Positions 52,396 to 64,000 of a DNA stretch of 64,000 bases are shown here, piece after piece. Within the stretch, counting starts at the first letter, position 1, and the number at the start of each line of letters is the position of its first letter. The stretch is taken from the NCBI GenBank assembly GCA_013396995.1, contig VWZP01006690.1:925689-989688 (forward strand), read 5' to 3'. The stretch comes from Dicaeum eximium. Taxonomy: Eukaryota; Chordata; Aves; Passeriformes; Dicaeidae. Under the pieces are notes generated by a model. That model saw only the letters and a program-made list of their open reading frames with translations, was not told the DNA's origin and did not search any database. The translations under genes were made by a program, and so were the position numbers.

Positions 52396-54501
52396 GCCCG
52401 AACAAATTAATCTGTAGGCAATATACTAACTATATTCCTGGACCAGATATATCCCTTTGAAATATGTTAAATACAAGGGTGTGTAAAAAAATGAGGCCCA
52501 GATCACAATGAAAAGCCCAAAGCTGCACTCAGAGCGTCTGCCCTGGCACAGGACCAGTGCTCTGCTCTTTATAATGTGCAGTAAGTGTCATCAAGTTTTT
52601 ATTAAAACCACTTGCTTTGCAAAAGTAAACAAGTCCTTTTTGTACTCCAGCAAATGTTTCTCTTGATTGTCTTTCACGTTTAATTTAAGCACACAGAGCT
52701 TTCGGTGGGAGCACTTATCAGCCAATTCCCAGTTCAGCCTGGGCCCAGCACAGCTGGGGCAGTGAGGAACTCCTCACCCCAGTCCTGAATCCCTTCAGCT
52801 TAGCCTTGGGCAGCCTTCCTGGGAGGGAGAAGAGGGAAACAGAAAAGCAGTACTGTGACTACATCTGCAGATTTCTAAGCAGACTAGTGATCAAGCAATG
52901 CCAAATTTAGGTTTTTACAGCCAAACTCAACATGTTTATTACACTGAGCTTTTATCACGTAGTGATTTCATGGTTAATGTGTCCTGTACAAAAGCATTCC
53001 CTGAGTCTGCCCATTAGGAAATTGGCCTTTAAAAATTCATTTTAAATTCCTTTGTGGATTTTACTGGAACTAAACACTGCTACTAAACAAATCAGAGTGC
53101 AATTGCTATGCTTATGAATTCCAGGATAGGTTTCAAGATAAAATGACTTGGTGGTTTGTATTTTTCAGTAATTTTGTGAGCTAAATCTTTGCTCTGATAC
53201 CAGGCTTAACTGCTCAGCAGTGTAATTCCTGATTTGGCAGATGGTGATTTTGGAGATCATTGTGGAGAATGAATGAAGTGGCCTGTTCTGGTTAGTCACA
53301 GCTTTGATGCTTAAGTACAGATTTGACTTTTGAAAAGCTCTAACCATTTATTTATTTATTTCATATTCACTGCAGCTGGCCCAATGCACAGGCAGTAAAA
53401 AAGTAAATAGGTTTTGAATGAGGTATTACTGCTAAAGTAGAACAAGTTCAGTATCATAAGGCAGTGTAGCTCTACTGAAGTTAATAATTACTACATTAGA
53501 CATTGGAAAATGAAATTTTATCTGATTTCTTCAGATTTATCTTAGATTTATCACAAAGTAAAAGTTCAGGCTCATACCTTTTTAGGAGCTGTCTCCAGCA
53601 TCAGTGACAGGTCATGTAGTTCTATCTTCATTCCTTCAACATCCTATAATGCTTTGGCATGTGCTGCTTGTCTTTTGGGAGCAATGAAATCCCAATAAGA
53701 CTGTTAAAAAATTAGGATGAGCAAGCAGGAAATCGCAGTAAATTAATAATAGTAGTTAAAAACCCATATCAGTTTGAAGAAAAGGGATTCTCCCCAGTCT
53801 AGCATCATGGTAGTATTTTGTCAAATTTTTTCCTCTTAGTGGGAGTGCTCTGAATTTCAAGAATTATTACCCTACTTTTTAAAAAAGTGTTTCTATAATT
53901 TGCTGATACATTTCAGGTTCAAAACCTGAGTTTTGCTAGCAAGCAGAATTTGTCTAAAATAAATAGAGGCAGGTTTAAGGATGAAAATAGATAGACTGTT
54001 AGTTAGACATTTTGCTACATTTATTGAAACATGAAACAATAAGGGAAAATTGTAAGCAAAGATGAATTAAAGCTCTAATATCTAGACAACAGTCCTGAAA
54101 AACTCTAAGTTAAGCTTTTATGCCACTGACTTGCAGAGATGCTTCAGTTTCTTGCCTTGATAATGCTCAGGTCATTTGTAGAGCAGATATTTTAAATAAA
54201 GATGTAGATATACATGAACACAGTTTAATTCCACAGTAAAAGCTCTGTCCCTTTGATAAAGTGAAAGCACACACAGAGCAAACACTCTGATGCACAACAC
54301 CTCCACTTGTACAAACACCAGCACGTGCATGATGCCACACAGAAGAGAAGGGAATGTTCTGCACAACAAGTGAACAAATACCCAATCAGTCTGAACTAGA
54401 GTTGTAGCAGGACAAACATATTTTAGGGGTTTTTTTCTACCTTATATGCCTTTAAAATATACCATTTTCTATACTCTATATATTCTGAAAATGTACATGA
54501 A

Positions 54502-54507
54502 AATAAA
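54502..54507 (+). terminator. Candidate distal EMP2 polyadenylation signal
   Basis: An AATAAA hexamer in AT-rich DNA about 2.4 kb after the stop. A second hexamer lies 300 bp upstream (54195-54200). Hexamers are frequent by chance in such DNA. Confidence 0.2.
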
Positions 54508-55734
54508 ACAAATTCTTGTACTGTATTAGCAAACTCAATACATTTAACAACCTGACCTTGTCTTTAAGCTTGGGATATATTTACACAATGTTGGATGAGA
54601 AATAGTTGAGTATTTGTGTGAACAGGTAAAATTAAATTCTTCCTGCCTGTAGTAGAACCACAAGCTGATTATTTTGTCCTTTGTTGAAGACCTTTCAGTG
54701 TAAGCAGAGAAAATACTAGTGCATTGAACTTTTAAATGTATGGTATCAAAAGAAAGTCTTGAGTAGTGCAAGAGCCACTGATTCTCTGGGGAGTTATTAC
54801 TTATAAGAGTTTTTTTGTTTTCCATCATTTGCAGAAAATATATTTTAAGATGAAGTTGAGTGCCTTGACCATATGAGCAAATAATGTGAGAAACAAGCCA
54901 GTGACTTCTGTATCTGCTCTGGTCCAAGCTTTGGATTTGCAAATCAGACAGCACACTTGGGTTTGTACAGATCCATTCAAAATACTCCCCCAACTCCACA
55001 GAAATAACTGCTCAAACCCCATAAAACTTCCCCCTCCTAATCATAATGAAGAAAAGGGAAAAGTCCCAAATATTAAAATATTCACTAGCAGCTGTGGATC
55101 TACCTTTATGTTTTTTACCCAGCAAGTAATCATCTGCAGTACAGGAAACAATCTTGGAAAAACAATCTGTGATATTTATGTCAAGGTACTTTAAAAAAAA
55201 AAAAGTTTGTTTTTATTTATGTATTCTCTTCAGGACAAGCGATGGGCATTACTTTGCAATACTGTATCTTTAAAAAGTATTGTAGGTGATAGGATCTGTG
55301 CTGCTTAGACATGAACTAGTTTTTTACACCAGCTACATCAACAATTAATTTTATGTGGTTCTTAATGTGTTCAAAATAATGGAGGGACTACTTGACTTGT
55401 TCAGTTCTTATCTTGAACATTGTGGAAGTTTGTGCCATTTAGCTAAACAGACCAAAGAAAAGAATTCTTCCTGTAATTCTGAAAGACAGGAATAAGATGA
55501 GCCACTACCTTTCTAAACACTAGACAGCTAAGAAACTTAAAATCATTGAAATAAAATAATGAAGTTGAAAATTTTATTATATTTTTCATTTCTTTTTATA
55601 TGTGCAATAATCCCCTTGGACGTAATAAGATGAAAGAAAATGAAATGTGGAAGTAAAGTAGTTTTAAAAAGAAGACTCCATTTTCGAGGCTGTAGAATCA
55701 AGCTTACAGAATTCATGGAGTAACAGAACAGACA

Positions 55735-55771
55735 ACAAGTAAGAACAAGTAAGAAGTAAGAACAAGTAAGA
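55735..55771 (+). repeat. Short tandem repeat of acaagtaaga
   Basis: Two exact 10-bp copies (55735-55744 and 55745-55754), a partial unit, then a third near-complete copy ending at 55771. A simple local expansion. Confidence 0.85.
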
Positions 55772-56381
55772 AACATGAAGTTAGTACTGTCTGCAGTGCA
55801 AATAATGCTTTGACATGTAAGTCACTGCAAGTAAATCTAGTACTTACCAGCAGTAGCAGAACCCCTTGGTGAGGTACTCTGAGTATCCTAAAGGGTTTAT
55901 TAAGCAGTTACAGACTGTATTAGCACCAAATGGTCTATAACATCCAAATAGACCTTTTCATTGAATGACAAAGTAACTCCTTTGAGGATGCTAACCTGTG
56001 ATAAACAGCAAGGCACTGGAAGGGGCAAAGCCTTTACTTGCCTGTTTTCTTCCAGACTGAAGCAGAGTTACTACTACGGTTTTAATGGCACAGACACAAG
56101 TGATAACTGCATAGGGAGGCACATTTGGATCAGTTTCTGTAAGGGTCCATGACAGACCAATCCCCCTTGGATTTTGTCATGAGCCTCTTTTAGTTTTGAG
56201 CTTCTGAGAAGGGACTTTGAACCCTTCAGGGAGCACTGCACAAAGCAGGATCTTGGCAAGATGTGGATACCTGGAGGCAGACTGGCTATTGCCTGAAAGT
56301 CTGGGCACCGAGACAAAACCAGTTCTTGGTGCACCAACAGAAATAAACCACTCACTCTGCTTTATAGTCATACTAACTTAA

Positions 56382-56415
56382 CTTCATTTAAATCTAGAAA
56401 TCTTCATTTAAATCT
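56382..56415 (+). repeat. Direct repeat cttcatttaaatct, 20-bp period
   Basis: Exact copies at 56382-56395 and 56402-56415. Confidence 0.85.
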
Positions 56416-57275
56416 GTAAACTGAATTGCTGCTGTCTCCACAGTTTCCAGACTAACAGCACTGGCCCAGACTACCTGACATTCATGAATTAATATTCAGC
56501 ATCTTGTTGACCTTTATTTTCTGTCTGTCCAGTTGGGTTTGCCCAAGGTGGAAAACCCTCCTGACACACTTAGCATCACCCTGTGCTGTCAAAAGGAGGG
56601 CTGAGGAAGCTCCCATTGCATTCAGAGGGTATTTGTTTATCTTGGATCACTACTGCACTAACTGAATTTCTAAAGGAAAGCGTTCTTTTTAATTCTTCCC
56701 AAAATAATTTAGCCAAAATGTCAAAAAGCTGTGCATGTACGTAGTTACTTAGTTTTAAAACAGGTTTACATTGCACAGATAAGTAAAACTGCAGGTGCCT
56801 TAATGAAATTAAACTGCTGTAATAAATGTCAGCAAGTATGAAACAATGCCAGTCATACCCAAACTATATCCTATGGTGAAGGCTTTGGTCTGTTTTACTG
56901 CTGCTGCTCGAAGAAGAAAGCTTTTGTTCCATTTCTCTTCAAAAACCTGCAAAAGTGAAACTTTCTAACAAAGCTTGTGCTGCTGTCATAAATGCGAAAG
57001 TTCAGAAAACTTTGTTTAAACCAAGCAAGCAAATATTGTTACAAAGGAAGGAGTAGGAATATAATGTGTGCACTGATTCACTGACTCAATTTTCTTAGTC
57101 TATTATCAGCAAGAAGTAAAAAATGTGCCATATTGGGAAGTTTTTAAAATATTACTTTAGACACTTTATTTCCTTTTTAGCATAAAAATATTAGGGTTAA
57201 AGTATCAGTATTGAAGACTTAAATATGCTTTGGAAATTAAAAGCCTAAAAGCTCTTAGGGTAAAAGTTGAAATCC

Positions 57276-57332
57276 TTTTGTCAAATAATGTTTTTACACA
57301 TTTTACACATTTTGTCAAATAATGTTTTTACA
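57276..57332 (+). repeat. 23-bp direct duplication, 34-bp period
   Basis: A 23-base sequence beginning ttttgtcaaataatg is repeated exactly at 57276-57298 and 57310-57332, with an 11-base spacer that repeats ttttacacat-like sequence. A recent local duplication. Confidence 0.9.
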
Positions 57333-57337
57333 GATTT

Positions 57338-57785
57338 GGAGGGGGAGGGAGGGCAAGGAAGGAAAAGACAAAGTAGAGGAAAAAGAAGATAAAAGGGGAA
57401 TTGGGGCTCGGGGTTTCTGTGTGATTATTTCTGACGGTGGTGTCTCCTAGCGTTCCTCACTCGCTTCTGTAGGAAATGTTTTACTGTTCAATGCCGTTCC
57501 ACCGGAGCCTCCTGGTGGCAAAGAGAGCAAAGCCCAGCCCGGCGCTGTTCGTTCGCTTGGCGAGGTCTGTAAAAAGCTTCACTTGCCTGAGCATCCTGCA
57601 GTGTGCACAAATCAAAAAGCGGCTCGGTTCTGGCCGTGGAAGGCCCATGTTGGAAGGGGCTGAAATGGCTCTGTTGAGCTCGAGGCAGCTGATCCAAGCC
57701 TGCTCTCTTCTCATGGGAGCTGCCCCTGCTACAGAAACCTGGGCAGGAAATCCCAACACAGCAAGGGACGGTGTTATGGTCCCAC
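57338..57785. promoter_or_regulatory. Purine tract and small CpG-rich patch, possible promoter
   Basis: A nearly pure G/A tract (57338-57400) leads into about 380 bp that are clearly richer in CpG than the surroundings (CpGs cluster between 57408 and 57775). The patch resembles a weak CpG-island promoter. Open frames run through it on both strands, the longest being 158 codons on + (57476-57952), but none resembles a known protein and the AT-rich second half of that frame argues against coding. It could be an alternative start, a non-coding RNA promoter or a decayed insertion. Confidence 0.35.
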
Positions 57786-57952
57786 AGAGTTATCTTCTCC
57801 TTAGGGTACCTAAGTTATTACGTATTGCACCTCAGGCATTAAGTTTAGGGAGTTGCTGGAAAATAAATTTTAAAAATTTTCTTTTACATTCACTAGAATT
57901 GTGGTTTTCTTCTGTTGTATTGATCGCTTGGAGTTTTCTTTCTTTCATTTAA

Positions 57953-60900
57953 CTCTGATAGTACAGAATTTCAGTGGAAGACTTCTCTTTAATCAGGTAT
58001 ATCCAAGACTATGTATAAATTGTCAGAGTGGAACACTATCTGTTTGCTTAGATTTCTTAAAACAACCGAAAATTATTGTAAAAATGCAAAATTATATATC
58101 CAAAAGTTCACACAAGTGAAAGCAATACTTAATTCACAGCAAACTATTTAGAACATAATCTGATTGCCTGAGGACATATCACATATTTTAAAACCTTTAC
58201 ACTTTAACTTGTTTTAAAAACCCCAAATTAAAATTTAAAACTTGAGGCTTGTAAGTATCTTACTGAACAATATCTTTGTTTTATATTTTGGTTAAAGTTT
58301 TTGGGAAAAGGTCAAGAAGATATGAAACTACTTTTGTAAAACTTGTGAAAGCCTTAAAAGGACAAGACTGCATATTTTTCACATGCAAATATGCTTTGTC
58401 ACATGCATTTTGTACTTTTAGATGTGAAAGAACAAAAAGTTTTCGACTCCAAAGACATATTTTGAACAAATGTATTTTTGTACGATTTTTTTCATTAAAT
58501 ATATGGTCAGCATGAAACAGGAGGCTGACACTTCACAGAACTGCACCTCCTGTAAGATCAGCTAAAAGAATTTCAGTGCAACAAAATACAATCAGTCTAA
58601 GGATATAAGAAATTCCTGTTTTCCTAACAACCAAATGTCCCCACAAAAAAAAAGGTGTTTTTCAGTCTTATCATTTTAGTACTTGTCATGGTTTGAGGCT
58701 TACCTGGAAATGGTAAGATTTATGGGTGGCTCAGTGAGATCCCAATACATCCATATCTCCCATGAGAAATGCTCTTGTATGAGTAGCTATGTTGCTGACA
58801 TTTGTATTTATTGTTTCATATTTTTATTTCACTGCCTAAGAAATTAGTCTAACTAGATGTTACTGTAGTTCACCTATGCTGAAAAAAGATCCTGAAACAA
58901 AGAAAATTAATTTTCCAACAGTAGTCACAGACAGTTCTAAACATTTCCCAAATCCATATTAAAAATACGTGGCAGATTTTGTGTGCTGTGCTTCACCTTC
59001 TTGTTAATTACCGACCGTAATCAAGATTATAAGCAGCATCTCCTCCATGCTGTTCTGTACATACTCTTCTGTTCTCAAGTTGAGTTTAACTCAAAAATGT
59101 GCTGAAGTCATGGTTGATCAGGCTGATAATTGGAGCTCAGTTCTGACCTTCTGTTGTGAAAAATCTGCAGGATAATTGGGATTCCACTGATAGGTCCATC
59201 AGGTGGTGCAATTGCTGCATGGTCTGGATACAAGATTTTTCTTCAAAGGCTGGAAGCAGGGTGTGAAAGGAGTCATCTCTCATTTTACTGAAAAACAGCT
59301 CAAAAGGAATGCAAATAAAATAAATGTATTCTTTCATATAGGAAACACTGGTTTTGAAACTATTCACAGCAAAAGATGATTCCTACCAATCATGAATGAA
59401 CTAGTAGGTACATTATGCTAAAGTTTGTAATTGTCCAAAAGATTTAAAAAACCTCACAAAGCTATGTAAAATATTCTAAAGAGCTACAGAAAAGCTTGTT
59501 TCCCTAAGCTAAAGGCAAAAAACAACCAGGAGAAAATAAAAGCCTTTCATGCAGAAAATCTGAGAACCTTCCTTCCCCTCAACCCCACATCTCTCTGAGA
59601 GGGTATGATATGTTCCTCTGTTTTTAGCAGTCATGCTTAAATATGACTAATAAATTTTGAATCCACCCAAAATGTAAAAATATACTTTCCACATAAAGAG
59701 CTGGCAGATATAAGATGATATATGAAGATTAATTTGACAATATAGCCTTGCTTTAAGTCAGGAGACATTTGAGTATTACTAAAAAGGAAATATGCAGCTG
59801 TTCTCCTTAACTGTGACAAATTGCACAAGCTGCAAAAGTCCTGTTCAGTGTAGCATAAGTTTTTCATAAGAAAGTGATTTGATTTTTTTTCTTCCTTCCT
59901 ACCTTTAGAAGCAAGGAAAATGGAGAAAAGAAATAAATTTTAAATATGAAGTAGAAGAGTAGAATGTGAATTGTACAGCAGTGCAGTGCAGATGTTCACA
60001 TGAGGCTTTTGCCTGTCCAGTGCCTCAGTTAGAATTAGTTCTGTTGGTTTTTAACAGGCACTAAGTGTCATAAAAAGCAAGCTGGGAGGTGAGAAATTAA
60101 ATGGAAATAAGTTGAGAGGTGGTGGCAGAGGGTTGATAAATAATTTAGCTGTTATCTACCAACTCTTAACATTTTTGTCTAAATTAGTATTATGAGTCTG
60201 GAGTAGCACAAAGAGATCTAATGGAAAACTATTTAAAAATTATATTGATTAGCCAGATTAAAAGTGAAAATAATTGTTTTTAATAATCAATAATTGAATG
60301 GCCTGCATAAATTTGTAGGGTGTGGATTTTGTTTCAAAACTTTGGAAAGCATATATTGTCATAAGGTTAGTGGTCATGTTAAGTAACCTTCCTTGAAATG
60401 GTGCTAAGTAGCATAATTTTGCATAATTGTTTTATTTTTGTGTTATTGATTACCTTCCATAATTTGTTTGCTTGAACAGCACTTTGAGGGCAAATGACTA
60501 ATGATTTCCTGGACAGTCTCATTTATTGCCTTTCACAAAGACACAACACTAAGCTTCCTTCTGCTTTCCTTCTGGATATAATCTGGAACTTCACCAGTTT
60601 TTCCAAGAATAATTTAGAAATGAATATAAATAGCTTGCGGACCTCTCCACCATATTCTTTAGATTTTCCGTGTTGCATATTATCTGCTTTAGGACACTAA
60701 AGTCCTTAATGACTTGATTTTTGTTATCCTTTCTGCCTTGAATGTCAGGTGTACCATTGTCCTGTTAAAATATGAATTTCTTACATGAAATGTACTTCCA
60801 GAAGTATCAGTTATAGTTTCCAAATTTGGATGTAGTCTGCAACTGCTGTATTAATATGCTTCTTTTTACTCATGCTAGCTGCAGACAGCAGTCAGACCTA

Positions 60901-63238
60901 ACTAAATAAACCTCAGTAGTTATTCCACTAAATTTAAACTGTAAACTTAAATGCAAAGTGACTCTTGGATCCCACTGCTGTTTAAAAAAACCCACCAAAA
61001 AAACCCCAAAAAAACCCCAAAACAACAAACAACCAAAACCAGACCAGTTCATTGAGGAAGCACAGTATTTGACAATTGCCTTTATTTTCAGCAGGAAAGA
61101 ATCCACACATTTCCTTTGCACAGGGACTCCCGGATTTGAGAAAGTTACAGCCCAAATCTATGTGCAAGGAAGGAAACAAGTTCAGCAAATATTTAATGCA
61201 AAGGGTAGCTATTCATTTGAGTTTGCACTCACATGCATATTGGATAGAACACTGAAAACTGATGCCATCCCTAAAGGACAGAATTTTCTTGTGAAGTCAG
61301 TAACACTGTGACTCGTGCAATCAGATTAATTGGCCACATTTTCCTGAAAAAAAGGCATTTTACTGGGTACCTGCATTACAGTGTACTGTACACATATTTT
61401 CATTCTCTTGTGTTTGTGAGAGATGAAAAAAAAAATACCTTCTATGACCTATTGAAATAAATCTGTGTTTGGCTTTAATGCCAGGAGTCAAAATATTATC
61501 AAGGTGGATTTCTGTAATTGTGCAGCCAGAATTAACTATGCCTTAAACTCAGCACTGTCTGGATTACAGACTTGGGATCTCAGGATGAAAATCCCTGAGA
61601 GTTCATTGTGTTTTTGTTGGCCTTCCCTGGGCTGCAGTAATGAACTGCACTGTGCACTGCACGGCTGCTGAGAATACTAATGAAAAAATGGTACAAGTGC
61701 CTCTTGGTGCTACTATGTCAGCTTAAAAAAGTAAGCTATATTCTCTCTGTATAATTTATACTCTTTATGTTCTGAGTGCTCATAGACTGTCATATCAAAA
61801 GTTATTTTCTTCATCTTTGTCAGCACACTTAAATTCCTTTTCATGCCTCTTCCCCAATGGAAGCCCTGAGAGCTGTTGTTACACCAGTGGTGGATGCTGT
61901 CATGCTCCAAGGTAAACTTGTCTGCACAGATCTGTCATTTCCTAGGGACCAGCTTCCAAGCTTTTCCATATGTTTTGTTCCTTTGTTTTGTCTTCCTTCA
62001 GCATCTGTTAGTGTGGTGATAGAAGCAAATGAGAGTGTGTTTGCCTTTATTCTGCAAGAACCAGTGAGCTGTGATACAGACACGTTACTCATGTGCATGG
62101 ATTTAAAAATAACGATACCTTTTCCATCTTTGTTAGAGTATAATGAGTAAAAGTCTTCTAAATTATGAAGTCTGGGGTTTCTTTTGACCATCTTCAATTG
62201 GAGGGTCAGTAGTCTATGCAGTGGGGGTGGTAACTACTGGGATGTGGCAATCTGATTAATGACATGACAGTGGCACAGTGTCTTGCTTAAACATGTGGGC
62301 TCATGAAGATGCTGGCAGGCAGGGGACAAGGCAAGTCTTTGAGTTGTTTTTGCTTACATGATCAATGCAAGTGAGAATTTGAGTCTTTCGCCTCTATTTT
62401 AGGTTTTCATGGCTGCCTCCCTTGGGGAAGCCTAACATTGTTAGAAGTGCTTAAGGCTGAAGAACTTCTGACCCTCTCATCATTTTCTCATGTTTTCATG
62501 TAGTTGATTTATTGCTGTACCTGTTTGCTCTGAGTCATCTAATCTTTCAGTCATTAACTTGCTTCCTTTGGCAAAAATATCTGACAGCCATTTAAAATTT
62601 GGGGCTTCTGGCTAGGAAAACAGCAGCGAATGACACACTTTTCTTTGAAATGAAGGCCTGAACTGAAAGGTTTTTATCTCATGTAGAAAGCACACTGTGG
62701 CTTGTCCTTAATACCATAGGTTAGGTAACATTAACCATCAAGCCTGAGGGTAGCCTACCTTTGTACTGAGATTGTCTGTGCAATTTTTGTGCGTGCATCC
62801 AGCCTGACAGAATACGATTCATTCAAGTCTTTATTTTCTAATCACTTTAAGCTGCTAAATAAGTAGTTTTACGTGTTGTTGCACAACAGCTTAAACCAAG
62901 TCAGGTTAACACTGCTGTGGTTCCTCCTTTCTCCTTCCCTCCATGTGATGCTGTCTCACGGTCTCTTTCCAGGGCACTCAGATAATCCATGCAGTGGATG
63001 CATGGATTCCATCCATCCATGGATTTCACTCCTCCAGGAGCTGACCAGCAGCACGTGCACTCTGCTTTTTGGTTTTTTTTTCCAAGGCAGTTTTCTTGGT
63101 CGGTGCAGAGCCAGCGCACATGTGACAGACAGGCTGATGATTTAGGCTGTGGTAATCCTGACATACATTATTGTGGCTGTTTTGGGAATGCACGAATGGC
63201 TAAGCTGATCTAACAGCTTGCTGCTGCTGCTGGAAGGG
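57953..63238. other. Non-coding stretch, no gene recognised
   Basis: AT-rich DNA with short overlapping frames only. One A/C-rich simple repeat (60983-61040) is present. No exon of ATF7IP2 or GRIN2A, the genes expected on this side by human synteny, was recognised. Confidence 0.5.
60983..61040 (+). repeat. A/C-rich simple repeat
   Basis: Repeated AAAAAAACCCC-like units followed by CAACAAAC-type sequence. Same type as the tracts near 12.4, 24.05 and 26.1 kb. Confidence 0.7.
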
Positions 63239-63482
63239 AGGAAGTGCGGGAGGAAGGAGGGAAGGAAGGAAGGAAGGAAGGAAGGAAGGAAGGAGGGAGG
63301 GAAGGAGGGAAGGANNNNNNNNNNNNNNNNNNNNNNNNNNNNNNNNNNNNNNNNNNNNNNNNNNNNNNNNNNNNNNNNNNNNNNNNNNNNNNNNNNNNNN
63401 NNNNNNNNNNNNNNNNNNNNNNNNNNNAGCGCGAAAGCGTGGAAGGAAGGAAGGAAGGAAGGAAGGAAGGAAGGAAGGAAGG
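63239..63482 (+). repeat. GGAA/GGAG microsatellite split by an assembly gap
   Basis: Tandem GGAA units with GGAG interruptions lie on the left (63239-63314), followed by 113 n (63315-63427). A short non-repeat agcgcgaaagcgt follows, then a clean GGAA run (about 63440-63482). The true length is unknown. The Pro/Ser/Phe-rich or Lys/Glu/Gly-rich open frames over it are repeat artefacts. Confidence 0.95.
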
Positions 63483-64000
63483 AGGGAATGGTAACTCTCT
63501 TCCCTTGCCTCCCAACCAGATAAAAACTTGGTTGTGTTCTCTTCCTGATTTTGTCATCAGTTCTGAAGTCAGCTGGGTGGTGTGTTGTACTGATGAATTT
63601 GCTAACAAGGCAGAAAACCCCCTTAAGATGCTCAGTGTCTGGCTCTGTGTTAGCAGGGTTTACCACACATTCAGACTAATTCCAGAGACAGCATAAAACC
63701 AGAGAAGAAAAAGTGTTAACAGGATTGTAGCTCTGAGTGAGAGTAAACTAGTTGTAGAGTGCACGTAGAAATGTACCTGGGCTTGACTGTGGCTGGCCAG
63801 ATCAGTGACATTTGTCATGCAAATGAAAAGATCTTTTAATAAACATGAACAAAATCCATCAGTTACTCTGAAACCAAATCTCAAGACAGTAGTGTCACAG
63901 AGCATTATTAGATGGTACTGCTTGATGCTCCAGAAAAGTCATTGTGGCCTTTGAAGGAGAAATGTGATTTAGGTCCCTGCTCCTCCTGTTTGACTTAATT
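63483..64000. other. Non-coding window end, nothing recognised
   Basis: Ordinary composition, with no exon, RNA gene or repeat supported. Confidence 0.5.

Larger units (their letters stand above)
52089..54530 (+). other. EMP2 3' UTR, end undetermined
   Basis: Sequence directly after the EMP2 stop, without introns or other genes recognised. AATAAA hexamers occur at 52390-52395 (giving a UTR of about 0.3 kb), 54195-54200 and 54502-54507 (giving about 2.1-2.4 kb). The human gene has a long 3' UTR of several kb (recalled knowledge), so a distal site is plausible. Which signal is used cannot be read from sequence alone. The feature end is arbitrary, just past the 54.5 kb signal. Confidence 0.45.
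54531..57275. other. Non-coding flank, no gene recognised
   Basis: AT-rich DNA with two small tandem duplications, listed separately. In the human order ATF7IP2 would lie on this side of EMP2 in the opposite orientation, but I saw no matching exon, including its C-terminal fibronectin III domain. Confidence 0.5.

Noticed and set aside
54544..54999. 151-codon minus-strand open frame downstream of EMP2, considered as an ATF7IP2 exon.
   Set aside because: The translation does not resemble ATF7IP2 or any family I know, and its composition is that of the surrounding AT-rich DNA.
63142..63696. Repetitive Pro/Ser/Phe and Lys/Glu/Gly frames near the right end.
   Set aside because: Direct translation of the GGAA/TTCC microsatellite and across N; not genes.

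Overview
This window is vertebrate nuclear DNA, most likely from a bird. Most of it is AT-rich, non-coding and free of long open reading frames. The interspersed repeats I could recognise are CR1-type LINE fragments, the main repeat family of bird genomes. The one gene I can identify encodes a protein ending in the usual PMP22/EMP-family basic tail. I cannot name the species.

One protein-coding gene can be defined with confidence: EMP2 (epithelial membrane protein 2, a four-pass PMP22/EMP/claudin-superfamily protein) on the + strand. Its four coding exons lie at 48087-48164, 50002-50095, 51182-51328 and 51904-52088. All junctions are GT/AG and in phase, giving 504 nt and 167 codons plus stop. 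A CpG island at about 33.5-34.8 kb, interrupted by a 112-base N gap, is the best candidate for the EMP2 promoter and non-coding first exon. That would make the first intron about 13 kb. The same island carries a strong minus-strand splice donor, so it may be a divergent promoter.

Layout: 1-33.5 kb is non-coding sequence with a GC-rich 20-bp minisatellite (4.8-5.06 kb), CR1 fragments (4.46, 9.25 and 22.4-23.0 kb), A/C-rich simple repeats and a cluster of three adjacent hairpins (12.45-12.55 kb). The CpG island follows at 33.5-34.8 kb. The presumed EMP2 first intron, 34.8-48.05 kb, holds a CR1 fragment near 44.6 kb. The EMP2 coding exons span 48.09-52.09 kb. The 3' UTR and flank follow, with several candidate polyadenylation signals. 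A small CpG-richer segment behind a purine tract lies at 57.3-57.8 kb. The right end carries a GGAA microsatellite with a 113-base gap (63.24-63.48 kb).

In human, EMP2 sits between ATF7IP2 and TEKT5. I looked for exons of both and recognised none, but short exons could be missed by eye. I found no CRISPR array, operon, tRNA, rRNA or intact mobile-element gene, and no convincing novel multi-gene system. The less ordinary items are the hairpin cluster, the GC-rich minisatellite island, the possible divergent promoter and the unexplained CpG-rich patch at 57.4 kb.
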